24,909 nucleotides of DNA from Thermoleophilaceae bacterium (GTDB lineage Bacteria; Actinomycetota; Thermoleophilia; Solirubrobacterales; Thermoleophilaceae), in contig JACCSF010000102.1 in the NCBI GenBank assembly GCA_013813135.1, positions 1 to 24,909 on the forward strand. Direction: 5' to 3'. Below the pieces are notes generated by a model, which was not told the DNA's origin, did not search any database, and was given only the letters and a program-made list of their open reading frames with translations. Shown piece after piece: positions 16,007-23,859 of this stretch; positions within the stretch are counted from its first letter, which is position 1; the number at the start of each line of letters is the position of its first letter. The position numbers were made by a program, and so were the translations under genes.

Positions 16007-17197
16007 TCAGGTGGAGGCGCTGGACGAGCGGCGCGCGAGGCGCCACGCCTCGGTCAGCTTCAGCGGACGGCCCATGCGGAGGATGGCGCCCTCGTAGATG
16101 CGGGCCCCCAGGGCCAGCAGCAGCGCCACGCTGGCCACCAGCAGGCCGAGTGACGCCGCCACCTCGAGCGTGCCGGCGTCCCCGAGCACCACCCGGGCGG
16201 GCATCACGATCGGCGAGCAGAAAGGCACGATCGATGTGACCACCGCGAGCGTGGAGGACGGGTCGTCGAGCACCGGGAAGACCAGCAGGTACGAGACCAC
16301 GAGCAGCATCGTCAAAGGGGTGCTCGAGGACTGGAGGTCCTCCTGGCGTGAGACGATCACGCCCGCGATGGGGTACAGGGACGCCCACAGCGCGTACCCG
16401 AACAGGAACCAGACGAGCGTTACGCCGAGCGCACCCGCGTCCGCTCCGTCGAGGTCGATGGCTCCGCTCGCCGACGCGGCCGCCAGCCCCACCACGCCGA
16501 GCAGGAGCAGCTGCACCAGCCCCAGCAGTCCGATGCCCGCGATCTTGCCGGCCAGCAGCGCCCGCGGCGAGATCGTGGCGAGCAGCACCTCGACCACCCG
16601 CGATGCCTTCTCCTCGACCACCCCGGTGGCCACCGCCAGCCCGAACACGATCAGCTGGCCGTAAAGGATCAGGGAGGCCGTGAAGGCGATCCCGGCGCGG
16701 CCGTCGTCGTCCGCCTCGAGCGTGCTTACGGTCAGCGGCGGCGGGTCGAGCACCCGCCGCGCCTCCGGCCCCTCGACGCCCTGCTCGCGCAGAAGCGCCT
16801 CCGCGCGCACCTGTCGCGCGCCGGCCTGGAGCGCCTGCGTGAGCTCCTCGGGAGGATCCTCGCGCGCCACCACGGTGCCCTCCACCACGGCGACCTCCAC
16901 GCTCTCCGCGCGCACGGCCTCCCGTGCCGCCGGCGCGTCCGCGAAGCGCCGGCCCTCGATGCGCACGTCGAACCCGGGCGCGACCGCCCCGGCGGCGCGG
17001 ACGATCGCCGCCGCCTCGGCCCCCTGCGCACCCACGTTGTAGGTCTTCGGCTCGTCCCCGCCGAGCACCCCGGCGAGGATCCCCACGGCTGCGATGAGGA
17101 GCACCGTGACGCCCGTCGAGATGCGAAAGGAGCGCTGGCGGATGCGCTCGCCGAACTCGCGCCGGGCGACCACCAGGGCGGCTCGGCGGTCGCTCAC
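16007..17197 (-). CDS. ABC-2 type transporter permease (NatB-like)
   Basis: 396-residue membrane subunit of an ABC exporter. TM1 is at about 28-46, followed by a large extracytoplasmic domain (about 47-165) rich in Ala/Glu. A cluster of about five TM segments runs from 168 to the C-terminus. The motif VVEEKASRVVEVLLATISP (about 193-211) is typical of ABC-2 permeases with a large loop after TM1 (NatB/YhaP-like). The GTG start at 17197 overlaps the ATPase TGA (GTGA). Substrates of this type range from sodium to peptides and antibiotics; none is indicated here. The three downstream hydrolases have their own Sec-type signals and need not be its cargo. Confidence 0.88.
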   Translation of the reverse strand: MSDRRAALVVARREFGERIRQRSFRISTGVTVLLIAAVGILAGVLGGDEPKTYNVGAQGAEAAAIVRAAGAVAPGFDVRIEGRRFADAPAAREAVRAESVEVAVVEGTVVAREDPPEELTQALQAGARQVRAEALLREQGVEGPEARRVLDPPPLTVSTLEADDDGRAGIAFTASLILYGQLIVFGLAVATGVVEEKASRVVEVLLATISPRALLAGKIAGIGLLGLVQLLLLGVVGLAAASASGAIDLDGADAGALGVTLVWFLFGYALWASLYPIAGVIVSRQEDLQSSSTPLTMLLVVSYLLVFPVLDDPSSTLAVVTSIVPFCSPIVMPARVVLGDAGTLEVAASLGLLVASVALLLALGARIYEGAILRMGRPLKLTEAWRLARRSSSAST

Positions 17198-18084
17198 CGC
17201 TCGACCACCAATTCGCGGAACAGCTCACCGAGCGTCGGCCGCACGGGAGCGAAGCTGCTCACCCGCCCGGCGCGGCGCGCGGCGTCGAGAGCCTGCTGGT
17301 CGTCGGCGCCCTCGCGCAGCTCGACGATGACCGCGCCCGGCTCGGTCGCGATCACAGCCGCGCCGGGAACGTCCTCCAGCCAGCCCTCCGGTTCGCCTTC
17401 CAGCTCGACGCGCAGGCGTCGCTCGGCGCGTTCGGCGCGCAGCTCGTCTACGCGCCCCGCGGCGACGATGCGCGGTTGACGATCGCGACCCTGTCGCAGA
17501 TCCGCTCGACCAGGTCGAGCTGGTGCGACGAGAAGATCACGGCCGCGCCCGCCCTGGCGCGCTCCGCGAGGAATCTCGGACATTACGTCGGTGCCGATCG
17601 GATCGAGCCCGGAGAACGGCTCGTCAAGGATCAGCGCTTCGGGGTCGTGGACCAGGGCGGCCGCCAGCTGGACGCGTTGCTGGTTGCCGAGCGACAGCTC
17701 CTCGACCCGCTTCTCCGCCTGCTCCGCCAAGCCGAGGCGCTCGATCCACGTGGTGGCGGCTGAATCGGCGGCCTGCACGGGACGTGCGTGCAGCACCGCG
17801 AAGTAGCGGAGCTGCCGGTCCACTCGCATCTTGGGGTAGAGCCCGCGCTCCTCCGGCATGTAGCCGAAGGTGCGCTGCACCTCGCGCGTCGCGGGCGCTC
17901 CGTTCCACGACACGTGGCCGGCGTCCGCCTCGAGGACGCCGAGCGCGATTCGCATCGCGGTCGTCTTGCCGGCACCGTTGGGGCCGACGAAACCGACCAC
18001 CTCGCCCTGCGGGGCGGTCAGCGTCAGCCCGTCGAGGGCCACCGTGTCGCCATAGCGGCGAGAGAGGTCCCTCAGTTCGAGCAC
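17194..18084 (-). CDS. ABC transporter ATP-binding protein with two compensating frameshifts
   Basis: Nucleotide-binding partner of the ABC-2 permease. 296 residues from GTG 18084, with Walker A GPNGAGKTT (34-42), signature LSLGNQQR (130-137) and Walker B LILDEP (151-156). The in-frame protein becomes nonsense over residues about 172-204. The alternative frame across 17473-17571 reads LAERARAGAAVIFSSHQLDL then VERICDRVAIVNR, the expected segment with the H-loop histidine (SSHQ). The shift begins at ATTCCT (17569-17574, looks like one extra base). It is restored near 17470-17475, where RIVAAGRVDELR resumes. As written, the product lacks the switch histidine and is probably inactive. Two sequencing errors in an intact gene are equally possible. 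Confidence 0.85.
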   Translation of the reverse strand: MLELRDLSRRYGDTVALDGLTLTAPQGEVVGFVGPNGAGKTTAMRIALGVLEADAGHVSWNGAPATREVQRTFGYMPEERGLYPKMRVDRQLRYFAVLHARPVQAADSAATTWIERLGLAEQAEKRVEELSLGNQQRVQLAAALVHDPEALILDEPFSGLDPIGTDVMSEIPRGARQGGRGRDLLVAPARPGRADLRQGRDRQPRIVAAGRVDELRAERAERRLRVELEGEPEGWLEDVPGAAVIATEPGAVIVELREGADDQQALDAARRAGRVSSFAPVRPTLGELFRELVVER

Positions 18085-18089
18085 CGAGA

Positions 18090-18103
18090 GGAGGCTTCCC
18101 TCC
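18090..18103 (-). promoter_or_regulatory. Small hairpin able to pair the ATPase ribosome binding site
   Basis: In the 39-base gap after the RpiR-type gene the transcript reads GGAGG, GAAG, CCTCC: a perfect five-base-pair stem with a four-base loop. The GGAGG is the only Shine-Dalgarno-like sequence before GTG 18084, though 14 bases is longer than usual spacing. If the stem forms, the site is hidden. No U-tract follows, so it is not a good terminator. Function is inference. Confidence 0.25.
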
Positions 18104-18123
18104 CGCCGACGGCGCTGAACGCG

Positions 18124-18975
18124 CTACTTGAGGCGGAAGGCCTTGATGCGGTCTGCGTAGGCGGGCTCGTCCATGGCGTAGACGCCGTAGGCGAGCGCCT
18201 GGATCAGCCCGAGCAGGGCGGAGTGCGAACGCACGAAGGCCGGGCTGTTGGACGAGTAGTAGAGGCGGTGATCCGCCAGCTTCGCCACCTCGGAGAGGGT
18301 CGCGTCGGCGATCGCGATCGTCGCGGCGTGGCGGTTGCGGGCGAGCTTCATCGCACGCACGACCAGCGGGTGCGGACGGCCGGCCGAGAAGCCCACCATC
18401 ACGGTCTTGTCGTGCACGCGGCCGAGCTTGGCGAGATTCTCCTGGCTCGGCGAGGCCACCACCTCCGCGCGCAGGTCCAGCAACATCAGCAGGTGGCGCA
18501 GGTAGCTCGCGAAGAAGGCCATCTGATCGGTGCCGCAGAGCACGATCCGCTCCGCGTGGGAGATCAGGTCGACGGCGGCGGCCACCTCCTCGCGGTCGAC
18601 CTTGCGAGCGGTCTCGGCGAGGTTGGCGTGGTCGGCGGTGAGCGCCGCCTCGAACTCGGTCTGGTCGATCGGGAAGAGCGGCGCGCCGGCCACGTCCCCT
18701 CCCCCGTTCCCACCTTCACGCGCGCGCCGGTACTCGTCGCGTGCGGCGGCCTGAAGCTCTGGGAAACCCTCGAACCCGAGGGCCTGGGCAAAGCGCACGA
18801 CGGTCGAGCTGGAGGTGTTGGCCCGCCGGGCAAGCTCCTCGGCCGTATGGAAGGCGGCCTCCTCGAGATGGTCGACGATGTACTGGCCGACGTCCTTCTG
18901 CGAGCGCGAGAACTCCTCGAAGCGCTGACGGATCTCGTCGGAGAGAGTTAGTGCGGTCGTGCCCGTTCGCGTCAC
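18124..18975 (-). CDS. RpiR-family transcriptional regulator (HTH plus SIS)
   Basis: 283 residues from GTG 18975. The N-terminal RpiR helix-turn-helix domain (about 10-80) contains SQKDVGQYIVDHLEEAAFHT, then TAEELARRANTSSSTVVRFA and LGFEGFPELQ, the usual RpiR layout. The SIS domain (about 125-265) includes AERIVLCGTDQMAFFASYL, MVGFSAGRPHPLVVRAMKLA and the IAIADATLSEVAKLAD strand-helix. SIS domains normally bind phosphosugars. The gene follows the polyamine-type importer after 44 bases and precedes the ABC-2 genes by 39, so it could control either. No Shine-Dalgarno sequence precedes the chosen GTG. The longer open frame upstream is an antisense-like reading of the permease gene and was rejected. 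Confidence 0.85.
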   Translation of the reverse strand: MTRTGTTALTLSDEIRQRFEEFSRSQKDVGQYIVDHLEEAAFHTAEELARRANTSSSTVVRFAQALGFEGFPELQAAARDEYRRAREGGNGGGDVAGAPLFPIDQTEFEAALTADHANLAETARKVDREEVAAAVDLISHAERIVLCGTDQMAFFASYLRHLLMLLDLRAEVVASPSQENLAKLGRVHDKTVMVGFSAGRPHPLVVRAMKLARNRHAATIAIADATLSEVAKLADHRLYYSSNSPAFVRSHSALLGLIQALAYGVYAMDEPAYADRIKAFRLK

Positions 18976-19019
18976 GGGCGAGGTTTTCGCCGGGGGGCGA
19001 GAAGTTCCTTCCGGACGGG

Positions 19020-19856
19020 CTAGCCGCGCGCCGCCGCGCCGGCCCCCGCGGTGGCGCCGGGCGCGCCGATCGGGTCCTGGGAGAGCCGGTTGGCCAGGTA
19101 GACGGGGATGATCGACAGGACGATCAGCATCAGGCCCACCACGTTCACGATCGGCAGCTGGTTGGGGCGCGAGTAGTTGGTGAAGATCCAGATCGGCAGG
19201 GTCTGCTCGGAGCCGGCTGTGAACGTGGTCACGATGATCTCGTCGAACGAGAGGGCGAACGCCAGCAGCGCGCCGGCCACGAGCGCCGTGCGCATCTGGG
19301 GGAACGTGACGTCGCGGAACGTCCGCCACGGCCCGGCGCCGAGGTCGTTCGCCGCCTCCTCCAGCGACGTGCCCGTACGACGCAGGCGCGCCACCGCGTT
19401 GTTGTAGACCACGACGATGCAGAAGGTGGCGTGGCCCACGATCACGGTGAACAGCGTGAGGTCCACCCCCAGGACCTGCGTGAAGGTCGCGTTCAGCGCC
19501 ATGCCGGTCACGATTCCGGGCAGCGCGATCGGCAGCACCACGAGAAACGAGATCGTGTCGCGGCCGAAGAAGCGATGGCGCGCCACGGCCATCGCCGCCA
19601 GCGTGCCCAGCAGGATCGCTATCGCCGTGGCGCCGAGGCCGGCCTTGAGGGAGGTCCACAGCGCGTCGCGGACCCCCGGGTTGTGCAGCGCCTTGTCGAA
19701 CCAGTCGAGCGTCAAGCCCTCGATCGGCCACGACTGCGAGCGCGAATCGTTGAAGGCGTAGATCGCGATCACGATCAGCGGGACGTAGATGAACGTCAGC
19801 GTGATCGCGGTGCCGATCCGCAGGGCCCACCGGGTTCCATTCGAGAGATGGAGCAT
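19020..19856 (-). CDS. potC: Spermidine/putrescine-type ABC permease, PotC-like
   Basis: 278-residue inner-membrane permease with about six TM segments, the first at 15-33 (ITLTFIYVPLIVIAIYAF). The cytoplasmic EAA loop, SLEEAANDLGAGPWRTFRDV followed by TFPQM, contacts the ATPase. SFDEIIVTTFTAG near 210-225 and the IWIFTNYSRP stretch are typical of PotC/YdcV-type subunits. The ATG at 19856 shares one base with the TGA of the upstream permease gene (TGATG). It is the last transporter gene before the regulator. Polyamine specificity is inferred from the gene set, not from this subunit. Confidence 0.88.
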   Translation of the reverse strand: MLHLSNGTRWALRIGTAITLTFIYVPLIVIAIYAFNDSRSQSWPIEGLTLDWFDKALHNPGVRDALWTSLKAGLGATAIAILLGTLAAMAVARHRFFGRDTISFLVVLPIALPGIVTGMALNATFTQVLGVDLTLFTVIVGHATFCIVVVYNNAVARLRRTGTSLEEAANDLGAGPWRTFRDVTFPQMRTALVAGALLAFALSFDEIIVTTFTAGSEQTLPIWIFTNYSRPNQLPIVNVVGLMLIVLSIIPVYLANRLSQDPIGAPGATAGAGAAARG

Positions 19857-20746
19857 CAGAGACTCTCGAACGCGCCCAGCCGGCGCGCGATCAGCAGGTA
19901 TACGACCATGATCGCCACGGGCACCGTCGCGAATGCCGCGGCCAGGGGCAGGTTGTTCGCGATGCCCACGTTCGCGTAGACGACGTTGCCAATGAACTGT
20001 GTGCTCGACACGAGCGTCGGCGTGATGTAGTCGCCGAGGGTCAGCGAGAAGGTGAAGATCGAGCCCGCCACCAGCGCCGGCAGCGCCAGCGGCAGGATCA
20101 CCCGCCGGAAGGTGGTCCAGGTCGGCGCGCCCAGGTCGCCGGAGGCGTCGATCAGCGAGTTGGGGATCCGCTCGAGCCCGGCGTAGATCGGCAGGATCAT
20201 GAACGGCAGCCAGAGGTACGAGAAGACAAGCCAGGTGGCGACGTTCCCGAAGCCCGGCCCGTTGAGGCCGACCGGGTCGAGCACCCAGTTCACCATGCCC
20301 TCGTTCGAGAGCATGATCCGCCACGTGTAGACCTTGACCAGGTAGCTCGACCAGAGCGGCATCAGCACGGCCACCACCAGCAGCGCGCGCACGCGCGGGG
20401 ATGCCACCTTGGCCATGTAAAAGGCGATCGGGAACGCCAGGACCGCGTCGGTGATCGTGACCAGCGCCGCGATCAGCGCCGTGCGCAGGACGATCGAGCG
20501 GTAGACCGGGGTGTCGATCAGCTCCTGGAAGTTCTGAAGTCCGGGGTTCTGGACGATCTCGCCGCTGAAGTCGTCGAGCTGCCAGAGCGAGGCGACGAAC
20601 AGCACCGCCAGCGACCCCAGGTAGGCGACGACCAGCCAGCCGACCGGCCCCGCCAGCAGCAGCGACAGCTGCAGGCGGGGCCGGCGCCAGAGGAATCTGG
20701 CAAGGCCCGAAGCCGCGGGCTCGGCCCGCGGCGCAGGGGATGCCAT
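19856..20746 (-). CDS. potB: Spermidine/putrescine-type ABC permease, PotB-like
   Basis: 296 residues from ATG 20746 (MASPAPRAEP), chosen because the upstream open frame is Arg/Ser/Thr-rich and overlaps the binding-protein gene. The start lies seven bases after that gene's TAA. TM1 is at about 28-48 (LLLAGPVGWLVVAYLGSLAV). The family segment LMPLWSSYLVKVYTWRIML and the EAA loop (SLIDASGDLGAPTWTTFRRV, then ILPLALP) are clear. Together with the PotC-like gene it forms the heterodimeric membrane channel of the importer. Confidence 0.88.
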   Translation of the reverse strand: MASPAPRAEPAASGLARFLWRRPRLQLSLLLAGPVGWLVVAYLGSLAVLFVASLWQLDDFSGEIVQNPGLQNFQELIDTPVYRSIVLRTALIAALVTITDAVLAFPIAFYMAKVASPRVRALLVVAVLMPLWSSYLVKVYTWRIMLSNEGMVNWVLDPVGLNGPGFGNVATWLVFSYLWLPFMILPIYAGLERIPNSLIDASGDLGAPTWTTFRRVILPLALPALVAGSIFTFSLTLGDYITPTLVSSTQFIGNVVYANVGIANNLPLAAAFATVPVAIMVVYLLIARRLGAFESL

Positions 20747-20753
20747 CAGCTGG

Positions 20754-21962
20754 TTAGCCCTTGATCTCCGTCCAGGCCTTGACCCACTCGGAGTAGTCCT
20801 TGCAGGTCGCCCCGCGGTCGTCGCCGCACTCCTTTCGCGGCGTCGTCCAGTACTCGACCTTGTCGAAGTACGCCTCGTCGTCGGCGTGGAAGATCTCACA
20901 GTGGTTCTTCACCGCGGTCTCCGCGCACGACTTGCTGTTGGAGGGAGCCTCACCGAACCACTCGGCCACCGCGGCGTTCGCCTTCGGGCTGATGATGTGG
21001 TCCATCCACCTGTACATGCAATTCGGGTGCTTGGCCTCGGACGAGATCATCCAGGTGTCCGACCACCCGGTCGCGCCCTCCTTGGGCAGGATCGCCTCGA
21101 TCGGTGGCGACTTCTTGTCGGCTTCGATCAGGTTCGCGATCACCTGCCAGGTGGTGCCGACCACGGAGTCGCCGGACGTGAACGCCGCCTGCTCCTTGGT
21201 GTAGTCGGACCAGTACTCGCCGATCGCCTCGCGCTGCTGCTTGAGCAGGTCGACGGCGGCCTGGAACTGCTTGTCGTCGAGCTCGTAGACGTTGTCGATC
21301 CCGAGGTCGGGCTGGGTCGCACGCAGATAGAGCGCCGCGTCCGCGATGTAGATCGAGTTGTCATACGCGGTCACCTTGCCCTTGTACGGCTCGCTCTCCG
21401 GCCCGCCGAAGACGACGCTCCACGAGTCGGGCGCCGGCTTGACCACGTCCTTGTTGAACATCAGCAGGTTCGCCCCGCGGCCGTGCGGCACGCCGTAGGC
21501 CTTGCCGTCGACCGTGTTGTGCGGCTGGCCCTTGAGCGAGTCGAACACGTCGGCGTAGTTGGGGACCAGGTCGGTGTTCACCGGTGCCACGTCGCCGCCG
21601 GCGATCAGCCGCAGCGTCGCGTCGCCCGACGCGGACACCCCGTCGTAGTTGCCGGTCCGCATCAGCGTGACCATCTCGTCCGAGGTGTTGCCGACCTTCA
21701 CGTTGACCTTGCACCCGGTGTCCTTCTCGAAGTCCGACACCCAGTCAACCGCCGGATCGGTCGAGCCGTCCTCGACGTAGCCGGCCCAGGCGACCAGGTC
21801 CACCTCGCCCTCGGCCTTGCCGACCTTCGTGAGGGCGTCGCCGCCACCGCTCGCTCCGTCACCGCCGTCGTCGTCGCTCCCGCAGCCTGCCGCCGTCAGG
21901 GCGGCCAGCGCAAGGGTCAGCACGGCGAGCACAGACCAACATCGCCACCGATTCGCCTTCAC
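20754..21962 (-). CDS. potD: Polyamine-type ABC substrate-binding lipoprotein, PotD-like
   Basis: 402 residues from GTG 21962. The lipoprotein signal ends in the lipobox LTAAGC with the lipidated Cys27, followed by an Asp/Gly-rich linker, so the protein is anchored on the outer face of the membrane. The mature part shows the extracellular solute-binding family 1 pattern: VDLVAWAGYVEDG at the start, GNTSDEMVTLMRTGNYDGV, and GKAYGVPHGRGANLLMFN, as in PotD/PotF. Four to six cysteines near the C-terminus (around CAETAVKNHC and CGDDRGATC) may form disulfides and are more than usual for PotD. The GTG overlaps the ATPase stop (GTGA) and has a strong ribosome binding site. Confidence 0.9.
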   Translation of the reverse strand: MKANRWRCWSVLAVLTLALAALTAAGCGSDDDGGDGASGGGDALTKVGKAEGEVDLVAWAGYVEDGSTDPAVDWVSDFEKDTGCKVNVKVGNTSDEMVTLMRTGNYDGVSASGDATLRLIAGGDVAPVNTDLVPNYADVFDSLKGQPHNTVDGKAYGVPHGRGANLLMFNKDVVKPAPDSWSVVFGGPESEPYKGKVTAYDNSIYIADAALYLRATQPDLGIDNVYELDDKQFQAAVDLLKQQREAIGEYWSDYTKEQAAFTSGDSVVGTTWQVIANLIEADKKSPPIEAILPKEGATGWSDTWMISSEAKHPNCMYRWMDHIISPKANAAVAEWFGEAPSNSKSCAETAVKNHCEIFHADDEAYFDKVEYWTTPRKECGDDRGATCKDYSEWVKAWTEIKG

Positions 21963-22996
21963 AGTTCCTCCTCTGGTTGTTGCTGAGAGCCGGGGATCGC
22001 GTACGCGTGCTCGCCGCGCCATCCGACGCGCACCCGCCGTCCCCGCTGCTCGAGCGCCTCCTGGGAGGACATCTCGAGGTTCTGCCTCACCACCTGTATC
22101 TCGCCGCCTCCGTCGAGGTCGACGATGTAGCGCGTGACCGCCCCGATGTAGGCCACGTCACGGATCTGGCCGCCCTCGACGCGCAGCCCGTCTGAGGCGT
22201 CGACGTCGTCCAGGATGCGCACCTTCTCCGGCCGGATCGTGAAGCGCCGCCCCTCGCGCTCGACGATGTTCGATACGCCGACGAAGCCGGCCACGAACTC
22301 GTTGACCGGATGCTCGTAGACCTCGGCGGGCTCGCCCACCTGCTCGATCCGCCCGTCGTTGAAGACCGCGAGGCGGTCGCTCATCGTCAGCGCCTCCTCC
22401 TGGTCGTGCGTCACGTAGACGAACGTGATTCGGACCTCCTGCTGCAGCGTTCGCAGCTCCTGCTGCATCTGCTGGCGCAGCTTGAGGTCGAGGGCGCCGA
22501 GCGGCTCGTCGAGCAGCAGCACGCGCGGGCGGTTCACGAGCGCGCGCGCGAGCGCCACGCGCTGGCGCTGGCCGCCGGAGAGCTGAGCCGGCCGGCGGTC
22601 CTCGTAGCCGGTCAGCCGCACCATTGCGAGCGCCTCCGCCACCCGCCGCCGGCGCTCGTCGCCGCCGATCCTCTTGACCTTGAGCCCGTACGCCACGTTC
22701 TCGCCGACCGACATGTGCGGGAACAGCGCGTAGTCCTGGAAGACCGTGTTGACGTCACGTTCGTGCGGCGGCAGCCCGGTGACGTCGCGGCCCGCGAGCT
22801 CGACGCGGCCCCCGTCGGGACGCTCGAAGCCGGCGATCAGCCGCAGGCAGGTCGTCTTGCCAGAGCCCGACGGGCCGAGCATGGTGAAGAACTCGTCCGC
22901 CTCTATCTCCAGGTCGACGCCGTCTACGGCGACGACGTCTCCGTAGGCCTTGCGGGCGCCGACGAGGCGCACGGCGGAGTCCCCGTTTCGGGTCAC
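21959..22996 (-). CDS. potA: Spermidine/putrescine-type ABC ATPase, PotA-like
   Basis: 345 residues from GTG 22996. Motifs in order: Walker A GPSGSGKTT (41-49), Q-loop region VFQDYALFPHMSVGENVAYG (about 86-105), signature LSGGQRQRVALARAL (139-153), Walker B VLLLDEPLGALD (159-170) and H-loop VTHDQEEAL with His197. A C-terminal TOBE-like domain (about 260-340) includes FTIRPEKVRIL. I chose GTG 22996 because it leads straight into VRLVGARKAYG; the longer open frame upstream reads through the intergenic region. First gene of the importer operon. Confidence 0.92.
   Translation of the reverse strand: MTRNGDSAVRLVGARKAYGDVVAVDGVDLEIEADEFFTMLGPSGSGKTTCLRLIAGFERPDGGRVELAGRDVTGLPPHERDVNTVFQDYALFPHMSVGENVAYGLKVKRIGGDERRRRVAEALAMVRLTGYEDRRPAQLSGGQRQRVALARALVNRPRVLLLDEPLGALDLKLRQQMQQELRTLQQEVRITFVYVTHDQEEALTMSDRLAVFNDGRIEQVGEPAEVYEHPVNEFVAGFVGVSNIVEREGRRFTIRPEKVRILDDVDASDGLRVEGGQIRDVAYIGAVTRYIVDLDGGGEIQVVRQNLEMSSQEALEQRGRRVRVGWRGEHAYAIPGSQQQPEEEL
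21967..21974 (-). promoter_or_regulatory. Strong Shine-Dalgarno site for the PotD-like gene
   Basis: AGAGGAGG lies four bases before GTG 21962 and inside the last codons of the upstream ATPase gene. It fixes the choice of start for the lipoprotein gene. It also stands out in a window where most starts lack a clear ribosome binding site, which fits the need for many copies of a binding protein per transporter. Confidence 0.75.
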
Positions 22997-23103
22997 AGGC
23001 CGTTCTTGTACACCCTGGACGCGACGGCTGTGCCGAACTTGCGCCGGTATGGCGTACGGCGGACCCGCCGGTACTACCGCGCGTAGGCGCGAAGCGACGG
23101 CAT
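22997..23103 (-). promoter_or_regulatory. Leader region of the polyamine-type importer operon
   Basis: This 107-base gap is the longest minus-strand intergenic space between the reductase and rpiR, and the likely place for the importer promoter. No clean -35/-10 pair was found. It contains an imperfect inverted repeat at 23054-23074 (arms GTACGGCG and CGCC-g-GTAC, one bulged base, four-base loop) with no U-tract. That makes an operator more likely than a terminator. Confidence 0.35.
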
Positions 23104-23859
23104 CTAGCGGTGCTCCGGGTTCTCGAAGTCGAAGCGACAGCCCGCGTCCCACTGCGAGCGCTGGTTGCCGTGGGCGGGGATCCCGCCGGCGTCCCCGATG
23201 ATGCGCGCCATGTGCATCAGGTTCCAGGTCATGAACGTCGTGTTCCGGTTGGTGAAGTCGTTCTCGGGGCCGCCAGAGCCGGGGTCCAGGTAGCTCGGGC
23301 CGGGGCCCGCCTCACCCATCCAGCCCGAGTCGGCCTGCGGCGGGATCGTGTAGCCCAGGTGCTGCAGCGAGTAGAGGATGTTCATGGCGCAGTGCTTGGC
23401 GCCGTCCTCGTTGCCCGTGATCAGGCAGCCGCCGACCCGGCCGTAGTAGGCGTACTGGCCGTCCTCGTTGAGCAGGTGGCTGTTCCCGTAGAGCCGCTCG
23501 ATCACGTGGGTGCAGACCGACGACTTCTCGCCGAGCCAGATCGGCGCGAGCAGCACGAGGATGTTCGCGGCCTTGACCTTCTCGTAGATCGCCGGCCAGT
23601 CGTCCTTCTCCCAGCCGTGCTCGGTCATGTCCGGCTGGACGCCGGTCGCGATGTCGTGGTCGATCGCCCGGATGATCTCGACCGAGACCCCGTTGCGTTC
23701 CATGATCCCGATGGACAGGTCGCCGAGCGCGCGCGTGTTCGAGACCTCGGGGGAGCGCTTCAGCGTGCAGTTGATGAAGAGCGCGCTCAGGTCCGAGAAG
23801 TCCCACCTCGACTCGGTCGCGAGCGTTTCGTGCCTTTCGGCCAGATCGGGAGCGGTCAC
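23104..23859 (-). CDS. Flavodoxin-like NAD(P)H-dependent FMN reductase
   Basis: 251 residues from GTG 23859, a soluble flavoprotein of the FMN_red/flavodoxin-fold group. After about 25 residues comes the first strand and phosphate-loop region ALFINCTLKRSPEVSNTRAL. VEIIRAIDHDIATGVQPDM and ILVLLAPIWLGEKSSVCTHV (about 100-119) follow, the flavin-contacting loop seen in NADPH-dependent FMN reductases. YYGRVGGCLITGNEDGAKH and a long Gly/Pro-containing C-terminal part come next. Its start overlaps the stop of the truncated antiporter (GTGA). The substrate is unknown; quinone, azo or metal reduction are all possible in this family. Confidence 0.8.
   Translation of the reverse strand: MTAPDLAERHETLATESRWDFSDLSALFINCTLKRSPEVSNTRALGDLSIGIMERNGVSVEIIRAIDHDIATGVQPDMTEHGWEKDDWPAIYEKVKAANILVLLAPIWLGEKSSVCTHVIERLYGNSHLLNEDGQYAYYGRVGGCLITGNEDGAKHCAMNILYSLQHLGYTIPPQADSGWMGEAGPGPSYLDPGSGGPENDFTNRNTTFMTWNLMHMARIIGDAGGIPAHGNQRSQWDAGCRFDFENPEHR

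Noticed and set aside
11857..16239. A 1460-codon open frame on the plus strand opposite the three hydrolase genes, and similar long antisense frames over other genes
   Set aside because: The translation is low-complexity Arg/Ala/Val/His with no domain. Such frames arise because the minus-strand genes avoid TTA, CTA and TCA codons in GC-rich DNA. The minus-strand proteins have clear motifs and paralogy.
18976..19830. Extended 568-codon reading of the RpiR-type gene
   Set aside because: The upstream part is an out-of-frame reading of the PotC-like permease gene and has no family match; the conserved HTH starts shortly after GTG 18975.
23054..23074. Rho-independent terminator after the reductase gene
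   Set aside because: The inverted repeat has a bulge and no run of T after it on the minus strand.
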